Both the position numbers and the translations under genes were made by a program. Shown here piece after piece: positions 37,866 to 45,689 of a stretch of DNA of 45,689 nucleotides. Each line of letters opens with the position of its first letter. Position 1 is the stretch's first letter. The stretch is taken from contig JABMOY010000090.1 of NCBI GenBank assembly GCA_013203955.1, positions 1 to 45,689 of the forward strand, given 5' to 3'. The notes under the pieces were generated by a model. The model saw only the letters and a program-made list of their open reading frames with translations, did no database searches and was not told the origin of the DNA. This DNA comes from Rhodospirillales bacterium. GTDB taxonomy: Bacteria > Pseudomonadota > Alphaproteobacteria > Rhodospirillales > Casp-alpha2.

Positions 37866-38699
37866 TCAGGCCGCCGGGGCAAGGCCCAAAATTTCTCGGG
37901 CTTCAGCCGGTGTCGCCGGGCGCCGTCCGAAGTCGTCCGCGACATCGACGATCTTCTTGACCAATTCGGCGTTGCTGACGGCTAAGCGGTCGCTGTCGAA
38001 TTTAACATTGTCTTCAAGACCGGTGCGACAATGGCCGCCGAGTTCCAGGCACCACTGATTAACCTCGAACTGATAACGGGCGATGCCGGCGGCGGTCCAG
38101 GTGGAACCGGGAAGCACCTCTTTGCTTTCTTTAATCAGGAACTCCAGCAGTTGCCGGCGCGCCGGAAGCGCATTGGGGATTCCCAAGACGAATTGCAGGT
38201 GCACGGGCTCCTTCAACAAGCCCTTTTTGACCAAGTTTGCCGCGTTATAAAGCATGGCGACGTCGAAGACCTCGACCTCCGGTTTGATGTCGAATTCCAG
38301 CATCCGGGAGGCCAGGCTATCAACGAAATCCGGGGGGTTTTCATAGATTCCCTTGGGGAAATTTACGGAACCCGTGGCCAGGGACGCCATATCGGGCCGA
38401 TGAAGCAGCATGGCGCCCCGCTCTTCCGGGTTACGCCCGCGCCCGCCCGTGGAAAACTGGATAATCATGCCGGGGCAATGCTTGGCCACCCCTTCCTGGA
38501 CGGCACGGAACTTATCAGGATCGGACCCTGGCGTTTGGTCGTTGTTACGGACATGGATATGCACCAACGACGCCCCGGCCTCAAAAGCTTCTTGTGTTGA
38601 TTCAATCTGTTCTTCCGGCGTCACCGGGACCGCTGGCGTAACTTCCTTGGTCGGCAGGGCGCCGGTGATGGCGACCGTGATGATACAGGGTTCCGTCAT
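37866..38699 (-). CDS. Beta-keto acid cleavage enzyme (BKACE, DUF849)
   Basis: A 277-aa TIM-barrel protein of the 3-keto-5-aminohexanoate cleavage (Kce) family. ITVAITGA at the start, EAGASLVHIHVRN with two metal-binding His, QFSTGGRGR, a C-terminal GGHCRTGLEDN motif with the catalytic Arg, and NAELVKKIVDVA are all present. The family condenses a beta-keto acid with acetyl-CoA to give acetoacetate and a new acyl-CoA. The side-chain specificity cannot be predicted here. It lies between the carboxyltransferase and the amidase, which suggests the carboxylation product or a related keto acid is its substrate. Confidence 0.92.
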   Translation of the reverse strand: MTEPCIITVAITGALPTKEVTPAVPVTPEEQIESTQEAFEAGASLVHIHVRNNDQTPGSDPDKFRAVQEGVAKHCPGMIIQFSTGGRGRNPEERGAMLLHRPDMASLATGSVNFPKGIYENPPDFVDSLASRMLEFDIKPEVEVFDVAMLYNAANLVKKGLLKEPVHLQFVLGIPNALPARRQLLEFLIKESKEVLPGSTWTAAGIARYQFEVNQWCLELGGHCRTGLEDNVKFDSDRLAVSNAELVKKIVDVADDFGRRPATPAEAREILGLAPAA

Positions 38700-38720
38700 G
38701 TTGTTTTTTCCTCAAGCTTG

Positions 38721-40172
38721 TTAATTGGCATTTTGACCGATGTGAAAGCTCTTGATGTCCCGTCGGTCAGTTAATTCCTTGATGAGGGTAAGAAGTGGTG
38801 TCTTCATCAAGGGGAATTCCGTCACGATGGGTCCAGCGTCTTTCAAGGCGCCATATTGGGTTTCATCGTAGAAAGCCGCCAACAACAAGTCATCATCGGA
38901 TTCGAACGGGCCTCTTGTCTTGCGGAGACGTTCCAGCGCCGGCGGCACCAAGGCGCCGGGGCGCTCGGTTATTGGCTCGGCGCCGGCCGTGATTTTGTCA
39001 TAAAGGTTTTGATCAATATCACCGGCGATTTCGCCATAACCGCCGCGCATATAGCGCCGGACTTCGTCCGGGACTGTGTCGTAACGTTCGCGACCCTGAT
39101 CTTGGCCCATGACGTTCAAAACGGACTGGGTGATGATGTATTGGGCGAAGGGGCTGACGACGATGGGATAGCCCAAATCCGCCCGCACCCGGCCTGCTTC
39201 TTCAAGGATTTCCTCGATCCGGTCCGCCAGCCCGACGGTCTCCAATTGGCTGCGGAGATTCGAAATCATGCCGCCGGCGACCTGATGGTGAAAATGGAAT
39301 TCATCGTATTCGAGGGGCCGGCCAACCGGCTTTTCTTCACTTTCAGCAATACGCGCAAGGTGGTCGGCAACATCCTTCAGGGGCGCCAGATCAATATCGA
39401 CCTCGTGACCGCGGCGGCGGCAATTTCGGGTGAACAGTTCCGTCGGCGGGTGCGAGGCGCCATTGGCTAATGTTGATGTCGCCGTATGAACCGTATCGAC
39501 GCCGTGTTCGACGGCTTGCAAGGCGACATAGGGTGCGAGCCCGGAAAGGCAATGGGTGTGCAATTGCAAAGGCAGGTCGCCGATAGCCTTTTTAAGGGCC
39601 GGGACCAGGGTCACAACGCGTTCAGGCGTCAGCAGCCCGCTCGGGTCCTTGATGAAAATTCCATCAACCCCGATCGCCAAAAGCTCCATGGCCTTGCGGA
39701 CGTAGTATTCGTCCGTGTGGACAGGGCTGTGGCTATAGACGAGCCCCGGCACCGTGTAGATGCCAAGTTTCCGGGCAGCGCGAATGGGAATTTCCAGGTT
39801 GCGGATGTCATTAAGGGCGTCATAAACGGTGTGATAGCGCATACCGTTGGCGGCAAAACGTTCAGCCGCCAATTCGACAATATCGTCGGCAAAGAATTCG
39901 AAGGTAAAAAGGCTTTGCCCCCGCGTATGGATGATCAGCGGCGTCTTGGTCACCCAGGTATTGAGAATGCGCATGCGTTCCCACGGGTCTTCCCGCAAAA
40001 AGCGGACACAAACGTCGAAGACGGCACCGCCGACCAGATCGATGGCTTCGAAGCCCGCCGCATCAAGTTTCGAGGCGATATCCTTCATCATGGCCGTGGT
40101 CATTCGTGTCGCCCACAGGCATTGGTGAGCATCGCGAATGGTAACGTCGATCAGGCGAACTTTTTTTGCCAT
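38721..40172 (-). CDS. Biotin-dependent carboxyltransferase (pyruvate carboxylase B / oxaloacetate decarboxylase alpha-like)
   Basis: A 483-aa carboxyltransferase. RDAHQCLWATRM gives the metal-binding Asp14, IFIKDPSGLL gives the Lys175 that is carbamylated in the family, and LHTHCLSG gives the metal ligands His205 and His207. Unlike OadA or PycB it ends without a biotinyl domain. ATG 40172 follows GAGG; the stretch upstream is non-conserved and would overlap the biotin carboxylase gene. The Phe of the usual VFDALND is Tyr (VYDALND), and the TSTLANGASHPPTE segment differs from classical pyruvate enzymes, so the substrate may not be pyruvate. It forms a soluble three-gene enzyme with the biotin carboxylase upstream and the carrier at 42580. 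Confidence 0.85.
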   Translation of the reverse strand: MAKKVRLIDVTIRDAHQCLWATRMTTAMMKDIASKLDAAGFEAIDLVGGAVFDVCVRFLREDPWERMRILNTWVTKTPLIIHTRGQSLFTFEFFADDIVELAAERFAANGMRYHTVYDALNDIRNLEIPIRAARKLGIYTVPGLVYSHSPVHTDEYYVRKAMELLAIGVDGIFIKDPSGLLTPERVVTLVPALKKAIGDLPLQLHTHCLSGLAPYVALQAVEHGVDTVHTATSTLANGASHPPTELFTRNCRRRGHEVDIDLAPLKDVADHLARIAESEEKPVGRPLEYDEFHFHHQVAGGMISNLRSQLETVGLADRIEEILEEAGRVRADLGYPIVVSPFAQYIITQSVLNVMGQDQGRERYDTVPDEVRRYMRGGYGEIAGDIDQNLYDKITAGAEPITERPGALVPPALERLRKTRGPFESDDDLLLAAFYDETQYGALKDAGPIVTEFPLMKTPLLTLIKELTDRRDIKSFHIGQNAN

Positions 40173-40183
40173 ACAAACCTCGT

Positions 40184-41563
40184 TTACCCGGACGTTTCCG
40201 GAAGCACGGTTTCGGCCCAACGCGTATGAACACGGTTGGCCAAAAAGTCCGCATCATCGACGAGTATACGGTGAAATCCGATAGTGCTGGCAACGCCTTC
40301 ACAGCGGAAATCCGAAAGGGCGGCCCTGGCCCGCGCCAGCGCCTCTTCGCGGTCGCGGCCATGAATGATCAATTTGCCGATCATCGAATCGTAATAAGGG
40401 GTGATGGTATGGCCTTGGTCGACCGCGGAATCAAAACGAATGCCTTGGCCCCGGGGCGGGCTCCATTCATCAAGCCGACCGGGGGACGGAACGAACCCAC
40501 GAACCCAATCTTCAGCATTGATGCGGAATTCGATGGCATGGCCGCCCGGCATGGTGGTTTCGTCGAGATCAGGCAACGGATGCCCCTGAGCAATTTTAAA
40601 TTGGGCCTGGATGAGATCGAGTCCCGTCCGCATTTCGGTCACCGGGTGTTCGACCTGAATACGAGTGTTCATTTCGATAAAGAAAAATTCACCGGACGCT
40701 TCATCCAGAATGAATTCGACGGTGCCGGCCCCTTCATAAGCAATACCCCGGGTAAGGCGCCCGGCGGCATCCCGGAGCTTGGCCCGCAGCTCAGGGCCGA
40801 CGACAGGAGATGGGGATTCCTCGACGAGTTTTTGATGGCGACGCTGGATAGAACAGTCCCGCTCGTCCATCACCAGGGCGTTTCCCTGGCCGTCGCCCAG
40901 AACCTGGATCTCGATGTGGCGAACGGTCGGGAAAAAGCGTTCCAGATAAATGGCGCCGTCCGCAAACGCAGCCTCTGCTTCGCGGGCGGCTTGAGAGAAT
41001 GCCGACGAAAATCCGGCAGGGTCATCGGCGACGCGCATGCCGCGACCGCCACCCCCGGAACGCGCCTTCAATAACAAGGGATACCCGATTTTCTTGGCCG
41101 CCGCCTCGGCCTCTTCTCCCGAAGTGAAAACGTTTATCGATCCGGGAACCACCGGAACTTCGAAGCGTTGGGCCATTTCGCGAGCCTTGGCTTTGTCCCC
41201 CATCATCCGAATAACGTCGGCGCTTGGCCCAATGAACTTCAACCCATTTTCCTCGCAGGCCTCGGCGAAGTCAGCCTTTTCCGATAGAAATCCGTATCCC
41301 GGATAAACAGCGTCACAGCCCGTTTCCTTGGCTACGTGCAGCATCGCCGGAACCGATAAATAACTTTGGGCACTCGGCGGCGGGCCGATGCAGACGGACC
41401 GGTCGGCGGCCTCGACATGGGGCGAACGGACGTCGGCATTGGAATAGACGGCAACCGTTTCCAGGTCCAAAAGCCTGCAGACGCGCACCGCCCTGAGCGC
41501 AATCTCGCCCCGGTTGGCGACAAGGACGCGAGAAATCTTTACCTTGGCAACGTTGTCTATCAC
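40184..41563 (-). CDS. accC: Biotin carboxylase
   Basis: A 459-aa ATP-grasp enzyme that carboxylates the biotin carrier protein. VLVANRGEIALRAVR, YPGYGFLSEKADFAEAC, KARSGGGGRGMRV, DERDCSIQRRHQKLVEESPS and FIEMNTRIQVEHPVTEM are the standard motifs. Length is that of an AccC subunit, with no fused carrier domain. The start is GTG 41563, with a weak ribosome-binding site. It is the first gene of the minus-strand carboxylase unit, 11 bases ahead of the carboxyltransferase, and diverges from the IclR gene. It is probably a pathway-specific copy and not the fatty-acid-synthesis accC. Confidence 0.92.
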   Translation of the reverse strand: MIDNVAKVKISRVLVANRGEIALRAVRVCRLLDLETVAVYSNADVRSPHVEAADRSVCIGPPPSAQSYLSVPAMLHVAKETGCDAVYPGYGFLSEKADFAEACEENGLKFIGPSADVIRMMGDKAKAREMAQRFEVPVVPGSINVFTSGEEAEAAAKKIGYPLLLKARSGGGGRGMRVADDPAGFSSAFSQAAREAEAAFADGAIYLERFFPTVRHIEIQVLGDGQGNALVMDERDCSIQRRHQKLVEESPSPVVGPELRAKLRDAAGRLTRGIAYEGAGTVEFILDEASGEFFFIEMNTRIQVEHPVTEMRTGLDLIQAQFKIAQGHPLPDLDETTMPGGHAIEFRINAEDWVRGFVPSPGRLDEWSPPRGQGIRFDSAVDQGHTITPYYDSMIGKLIIHGRDREEALARARAALSDFRCEGVASTIGFHRILVDDADFLANRVHTRWAETVLPETSG

Positions 41564-41621
41564 GGCTTGGTTTCGTCAGCCCCGGTCAAAATGGATGTCT
41601 CAATATACAAGACGATTGATT

Positions 41622-41658
41622 TCAAAATTTGATAAATGCATAATGCGGATTGCGCATT
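41622..41658. promoter_or_regulatory. Two inverted repeats in the accC-iclR divergent region
   Basis: TCAAA-A-TTTGA (41622-41632) and AATGCG-GATTG-CGCATT (41642-41658) are perfect dyads between the divergent biotin carboxylase and IclR genes. The first has the AT-rich symmetric form of IclR operators. They probably bind the adjacent IclR regulator and RNA polymerase. Confidence 0.45.
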
Positions 41659-41676
41659 GAAACTGTCAAGATTGTA

Positions 41677-42540
41677 ATGAAATTAATGCCTAAGAGATTT
41701 TCGGTTATTCAAGGCCATAAGGCGGAAAACGTATCCCTCGACCCTTCCGAAGGGCTGGAGGAACGCTTCGAGAGGTTGACCGAACTGGGCGCAACGGGCA
41801 AAGCCTTTTCGGTGCTCGAAGCGGTTTCCGCCAACGCCGCGCCGGCTACCATGACCGAAATCATCCGCATCACCGGAATGACCAAACCGACGGCGCACCG
41901 GATCGTCAATTTACTGATGGATATCGGGTTTCTTGAGCGCGATTCCACCGGATCGGGCTTTATCGAAGGGGTAAACCTCGTCGAGTTGGCGCATCGGACA
42001 TTGGCCGCGGCGGCGCCCCGATCATTGCGCCGCTCGATCTTGCAGGGCCTTTCCGACGAGACCGGCGAAACCAGCAATTATGGCGTCCTCAGCGGCGGCG
42101 AAGTGATCTACCTTGACCGGGTCGAAGCCAAGTGGCCCTTAGGGCTTCGCTTCGATGCCGGAAGCCGGGTTCCGGCCCATTGCACGGCAATTGGAAAGCT
42201 TTTGTTGAGCAGATTACCGGAAGAGCAATCAGCGAAGCTGCTGCAAACCATGCCGCACGCGCGATACACGGAAAATACCCTCACCGATGCCGCCGCCTTG
42301 ACCAAGGCCCTGGCGAAGATCCGAAAGAATGAAATTGGCACGGACAACCAGGAATTCGTCCACGGCGTGGTTTGCGTGGCCGTGCCCGTCGTCCGCCAAG
42401 ACGGTCAATGCGTCGGCGGAATCGCCATATCCGCCCCGGAAGCCAGGATGACCCTGAACAACGCCCTGGCATTCGTGCCGAAGATGAGAGAAGCGGCCAT
42501 TCGCCTAGCGGCGACTTATTCCGCGAGCCCAAAAGGTTGA
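41677..42540 (+). CDS. IclR-family transcriptional regulator
   Basis: A 287-aa regulator with an N-terminal extension of about 40 residues, a winged helix (about 50-110, MTEIIRITGMTKPTAHRIVNLL), and a C-terminal GAF-like effector domain with RVPAHCTAIGKLLLS and EFVHGVVCVAVPV. IclR proteins commonly govern catabolic operons for small acids or aromatics. Start choice is uncertain: TTG 41650, ATG 41677 and ATG 41686 are all in frame and none has a clear ribosome-binding site. It lies between the carboxylase genes and probably controls them. Confidence 0.88.
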   Translation: MKLMPKRFSVIQGHKAENVSLDPSEGLEERFERLTELGATGKAFSVLEAVSANAAPATMTEIIRITGMTKPTAHRIVNLLMDIGFLERDSTGSGFIEGVNLVELAHRTLAAAAPRSLRRSILQGLSDETGETSNYGVLSGGEVIYLDRVEAKWPLGLRFDAGSRVPAHCTAIGKLLLSRLPEEQSAKLLQTMPHARYTENTLTDAAALTKALAKIRKNEIGTDNQEFVHGVVCVAVPVVRQDGQCVGGIAISAPEARMTLNNALAFVPKMREAAIRLAATYSASPKG

Positions 42541-42579
42541 TAGTTACCCAATTCTGGCCGTGCAACGGGAAATCTTAAA

Positions 42580-43044
42580 ATGCCGCTGAGCTTCAAGGAT
42601 GTCGCGGAAATCCTCAAAATCATCGATGCCTCCGATTGCGAGGAAGTCAGCCTTGATATCGAAGGCATACGGCTTGTCGTCCGCCGTGGGGGCAATGCGC
42701 AATCCATACCAGCCGGGACAGCCACAAAGCCCTCGCCCGCCGCAGAGACCCCGTCAAACGACCCAAAATCAGTTGAAAAAACTAAAGTCCAAGTTGACGA
42801 AGGCCACAACACCGTTAGGGCCCCCATGGTCGGCACCGCCTACCGCCGTCCGGCCCCGGACGAAGAAGCGTTCGTCGAGGTCGGCTCGCGGGTCGAAAAA
42901 GGCGCGCCCCTCTGCTTAATCGAAGTCATGAAGCTTTTTACGACCATTGAAGCGCCAATTTCCGGCACCATCGCCGCCATCCATATGGAAGACGCAATGC
43001 TGGTCGAATTCGACCAAGTCCTGTTCGCTATTAAACCGGATTAG
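42580..43044 (+). CDS. accB: Biotin carboxyl carrier protein
   Basis: A 154-aa carrier protein: an N-terminal helix and short beta region (about 1-38), a Pro/Ala/Thr-rich linker (about 40-75), and a biotinyl domain with APMVGTAYRRPAPDE and the biotin-accepting Lys118 in IEVMKLF, followed by ISGTIAAI. The usual EAMKM or EAMKL is EVMKL here. It starts 39 bases after the IclR stop. It should shuttle carboxybiotin between the biotin carboxylase and the carboxyltransferase on the opposite strand. Confidence 0.92.
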   Translation: MPLSFKDVAEILKIIDASDCEEVSLDIEGIRLVVRRGGNAQSIPAGTATKPSPAAETPSNDPKSVEKTKVQVDEGHNTVRAPMVGTAYRRPAPDEEAFVEVGSRVEKGAPLCLIEVMKLFTTIEAPISGTIAAIHMEDAMLVEFDQVLFAIKPD

Positions 43045-43052
43045 AAAGAACG

Positions 43053-44975
43053 TTATTCGGCGGCTTCAGTTTCCGGCACATTCCGCTTGCGGGTCGCAAA
43101 CAACATGATGGCCATCCCCACAAACAGGGCTGCATGAGCGGCATAGTAGTCGTTGTCCTTAAACGCCATTCCCAAAAATCCCGAAAGGGCAGCAACGCCG
43201 AAGACGGCGCGTTCCCATCCGACAAGGGGACGGAAAAGATATCCGTACGAAGAGATGGACACCGTCCATTGAATGGCAACGACGACAAGAATCGCCGGGA
43301 CGACCGCCCACGTTAGATGAGGAAATGTCATCAATTCAGGAAAAAACACGAAGGCGTACGGAATGATGAAGGTAGTCAACGCGATCTTGATGGAATCGGT
43401 GGCCGTACTCAGGAACGAGGCTTTTGCAAGCTTCGCCGCCGCCAGGACGCTGACGGCCACAGGTGGCGTCAAGGTAGAGAAGACGGCGAAATAAAACACG
43501 AAGAAATGCGCCTGCAACGGCGGCAAGCCGATCTGTTGCATGAACGGAACCAAGGCTAAAGCGACGATGATATAGGCCACCGGCGTCGGCAGCCCCATGC
43601 CCAAGATGAGCGAAACGACCATTGCGCCGATCAGCAAAATAAGTTGCGTGTCCGGCAGGTACTGAATAAGCACCGAGCCCAAACGGCCCGCTAGGTTTGT
43701 CGTCAGCATGACTTGGCCCAACGGTCCGATGGCAATCAACAGCAGAGACAGAATAGATACTAGGTAGAAACCTTCTTCGACCGCTTCGTAAAGCTGGCGG
43801 AGGGTCGGCCGGTACTTTCCTTGGAACATACAAAGGCCAAAGGCCAAAAGGATCCCCCACAATCCGGCGATGGCCGGCGACCGGTAGCCCAAAAGGAACC
43901 ACAGGACAACGCCGAAGGAAATCAGGAACGTCGGCATTAACCGCTTGATGCGGGTCATATCCACCTTTTCCTGAAGTTTAGGCAAGTCGTAGCGCTTGGC
44001 ATAAACCGCCACCGCAATGCAGACGCCAACCAGATAAAGAAGCCCAGGAACCAGGGCCGAAAGGGCGACGTCGATGTAAGGCTTGTTGAGGAACGAGGCG
44101 ATAATAAAGGCGGCCAGCCCCATGACCGGCGGCATGATCTGCCCGGCGGTGGAGGCCGTCGCTTCAATGGCGCCCGCCATCGATCCCTTGTAGCCGTATT
44201 TTTTCATCATCGGGATGGTCAGCCGCCCCGTCAGCACGACGTTGGAAACGGCTTGCCCCATGATCGAGGCGACGATCCCCGATCCGATAATCGCCGGTCC
44301 GGCGGCGCCGCCGGAAACGCGTCGTCCGGTAATTTTGCCGATATCAAGAACCATGTCCAACATGCCGACACCCAGCAGAATCGCCGCATAAATAATCAAA
44401 AAATAGACGGAATCGGCGGCAACTTGCGCCAGATAGTAGAAGCCCTGGTTGGTGCCGAGACCGATATAGTTCATGACGAACTTAGCGTCATACTCGGGTG
44501 TCATGAATAATGGGTTTTCGATCAAATACCCGAGGAAGAAGTATGTAATTCCGATGGCGATGATGCTGGTCAACAGCAAGCCCCAATGGATAAGGGTGAG
44601 CGCCAGGATGGAAACCGTCATCAACCAGCCGAAGATCATGTCGGTATCGTTGAAGAACGGCTGGGTCTGTTCCAACGTTACGGCATTGATGCGCACATAC
44701 CCCATGGCGATAGCGCTTGTCACCAGGGCAAAGATTGAAAATGCCAAGCGGATTTCAAAAAACCGCTGGACATTATTTTGAATTTTCTCGTCACAATTTT
44801 TCCGGACGGCAAGAAACCCGGTCATCAGACAGGTGCCGAGAATAAAGTTCGAATAATGTTCGGCGGAATTTTTAAGAAACCCGAACGCGGCAAAGGCGAT
44901 GTATACGGTCAGCACGACACCGGTTATCAGAAACGGAACATCAACGGCTGTCCGGAACTTCTTCCAGTTAATCAT
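43053..44975 (-). CDS. TRAP transporter fused permease (DctQM fusion, TAXI type)
   Basis: A 640-aa membrane protein joining a DctQ-like N-terminal part (about four helices within residues 1-190) to a DctM-like permease (about twelve helices). GGAAGPAIIGSGIVASIMGQAVSNVVLTG, ATASTAGQIMPPVMGLAAFI, GMGLPTPVAYI and FVFYFAVFSTLTPPVAVS are typical of TAXI-associated permeases. Uptake is ion-driven and targets carboxylated compounds such as glutamate- or 2-oxo acid-like molecules. It follows the TAXI binding protein gene and a hairpin on the same strand. Confidence 0.93.
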   Translation of the reverse strand: MINWKKFRTAVDVPFLITGVVLTVYIAFAAFGFLKNSAEHYSNFILGTCLMTGFLAVRKNCDEKIQNNVQRFFEIRLAFSIFALVTSAIAMGYVRINAVTLEQTQPFFNDTDMIFGWLMTVSILALTLIHWGLLLTSIIAIGITYFFLGYLIENPLFMTPEYDAKFVMNYIGLGTNQGFYYLAQVAADSVYFLIIYAAILLGVGMLDMVLDIGKITGRRVSGGAAGPAIIGSGIVASIMGQAVSNVVLTGRLTIPMMKKYGYKGSMAGAIEATASTAGQIMPPVMGLAAFIIASFLNKPYIDVALSALVPGLLYLVGVCIAVAVYAKRYDLPKLQEKVDMTRIKRLMPTFLISFGVVLWFLLGYRSPAIAGLWGILLAFGLCMFQGKYRPTLRQLYEAVEEGFYLVSILSLLLIAIGPLGQVMLTTNLAGRLGSVLIQYLPDTQLILLIGAMVVSLILGMGLPTPVAYIIVALALVPFMQQIGLPPLQAHFFVFYFAVFSTLTPPVAVSVLAAAKLAKASFLSTATDSIKIALTTFIIPYAFVFFPELMTFPHLTWAVVPAILVVVAIQWTVSISSYGYLFRPLVGWERAVFGVAALSGFLGMAFKDNDYYAAHAALFVGMAIMLFATRKRNVPETEAAE

Positions 44976-45039
44976 GGGTTAAAGACCTACACAAACAAAT
45001 GAATTTGGCCGAGACGGGCCAAAAAAATATTAGAAAAAA

Positions 45040-45085
45040 GGGAGGCAAAACAGGCCTAAATAATTAAGACCGGATTTTGCCTCCC
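45040..45085 (-). terminator. Rho-independent terminator/attenuator after the TAXI gene
   Basis: A perfect 11-bp inverted repeat, GGGAGGCAAAA (45040-45050) and TTTTGCCTCCC (45075-45085), has a 24-base loop. On the minus strand it is followed directly by TTTTTTCT. It lies between the TAXI gene and the fused permease, so it should reduce permease expression relative to the binding protein. Confidence 0.8.
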
Positions 45086-45107
45086 AAATAACGTGACGTC
45101 TAAGCCC

Positions 45108-45689
45108 TTATCCCTTCGGATAGGTCATGGGCTTGCATTTCTTGGTCAGCTTCCACCAACCGAGTTCTTTGTACGCCTTGACGGCGCCCGGGTTGGTGTT
45201 TTCCTCGGACAGGCCACAGGTCATGAGATCCGGCGACCAGACACGCCACAGCGCGTGGAGTTTCTTCATCTTCGGGGCGATTTGAGCAACCGCTTTCACG
45301 GTCTTGTACGCCTTTTCCTCGGAAAACGAGGGATGGACGACCGCATAAGCGCGATTGACGCCGATGCCCAAGGGCTTCGTCTGATGCGGCAGGGTGTTCG
45401 GCGGCAGATTCACGTGAATCCATTCGGCCTGGAACTTCTTGTTGAGCTTCTCGATGTCTTGTTTTGTTACGCCGAGATAGCACAATTTCTTGCCGGTCGC
45501 TTCGAGCTGACGCACCAGACCGGGAATCATGAATTCCTTCATGTTGGGTTCGGCGCCGATCGGAACGATGGCGGCATCGGTGGCGCCGTCGATCAACTGC
45601 TGCGTCAATTGCCCAGGTGTCATATGGCGGATATCGGCATTTTTCGGCGTGATGCCGAAGACATGCTCAAGCAATAACCGCGGGAAAAC
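45108..45689 (-). CDS. TAXI-family TRAP substrate-binding protein (C-terminal part, truncated by window edge)
   Basis: The frame is open from the right edge to the stop at 45108-45110, giving the last 193 residues of a periplasmic TAXI binding protein; the signal peptide and N-terminal lobe lie outside the window. Typical features are QQLIDGATDAAIVPIGAEPN, a LCYLGVTKQDIEKLN segment, and VNRAYAVVHPSFSEEKAYKTVKAV near the C-terminus. It delivers a small acid to the fused permease encoded 132 bases downstream, and its proximity to the carboxylase genes makes it the likely uptake step for that pathway. Confidence 0.88.
   Translation of the reverse strand, partial: VFPRLLLEHVFGITPKNADIRHMTPGQLTQQLIDGATDAAIVPIGAEPNMKEFMIPGLVRQLEATGKKLCYLGVTKQDIEKLNKKFQAEWIHVNLPPNTLPHQTKPLGIGVNRAYAVVHPSFSEEKAYKTVKAVAQIAPKMKKLHALWRVWSPDLMTCGLSEENTNPGAVKAYKELGWWKLTKKCKPMTYPKG

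Overview
The window looks like a chromosomal segment of a facultatively denitrifying alphaproteobacterium, most likely in or near the Rhodospirillales. This rests on GC-rich coding DNA, alphaproteobacterial-looking proteins, several TRAP transporters, FNR/DNR-type boxes and a nirS-type denitrification locus. It was read from sequence only, so the taxonomic placement is an inference. I see no rRNA, tRNA, CRISPR array, transposase or phage gene.

Bases 1-755 are a gene-poor leader with a nested inverted repeat, a sigma70-like promoter, an 11-copy tandem array of an 11-bp unit and a short 15-bp repeat. Bases 756-10535 form a C1/uptake region. It holds a divergent PanB-family enzyme, a GntR/FCD regulator, a corrinoid protein, a UroD-fold methyltransferase, a DUF1638 protein, a DUF6166 protein, a DctPQM TRAP transporter, a PhyH dioxygenase, a membrane fatty-acid hydroxylase-type protein and a 61-aa membrane protein. 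A shared AT-rich motif ending in ATATATCA lies upstream of four of its transcription units and may mark one regulon.

Bases 10682-32641 are a respiratory nitrogen-oxide island. It starts with a sulfide:quinone oxidoreductase and a bacteriohemerythrin. A FNR/DNR box then precedes an operon encoding a 63-aa membrane peptide, a CuA subunit II, a heme-copper subunit I that lacks the oxidase Tyr, heme O synthase, SCO/SenC, a cytochrome b/ferredoxin/MvhD-type fusion, an unknown membrane protein, a second hemerythrin and a DNR-like regulator. The first part matches the norSY-senC (sNOR) arrangement and is read as the NO reductase that pairs with the nitrite reductase. Next come apbE and nirI (minus strand), and, divergently across a second FNR/DNR box, nirS-nirE-nirC-nirF-nirD-nirL-nirG-nirH-nirJ-nirN. 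These genes encode cytochrome cd1 nitrite reductase and the heme d1 pathway. No norCB and no nosZ are in the window.

Bases 32684-45689 are a second catabolic region. It contains an SDR, a histidinol-dehydrogenase-family (HpsN-like) enzyme, a GMC oxidoreductase, an amidase, a beta-keto acid cleavage enzyme (BKACE/DUF849), a split biotin-dependent carboxylase (carboxyltransferase, biotin carboxylase and carrier protein as three genes), an IclR regulator, and a TAXI-type TRAP transporter cut by the right edge. It probably degrades an imported organic acid or amide through a carboxylation step; the substrate cannot be named from sequence.

The strongest candidates for undescribed biology are the NOR operon with its cytochrome b-[4Fe-4S]-MvhD fusion and two unknown membrane proteins, and the putative GntR-controlled corrinoid/TRAP/dioxygenase regulon.
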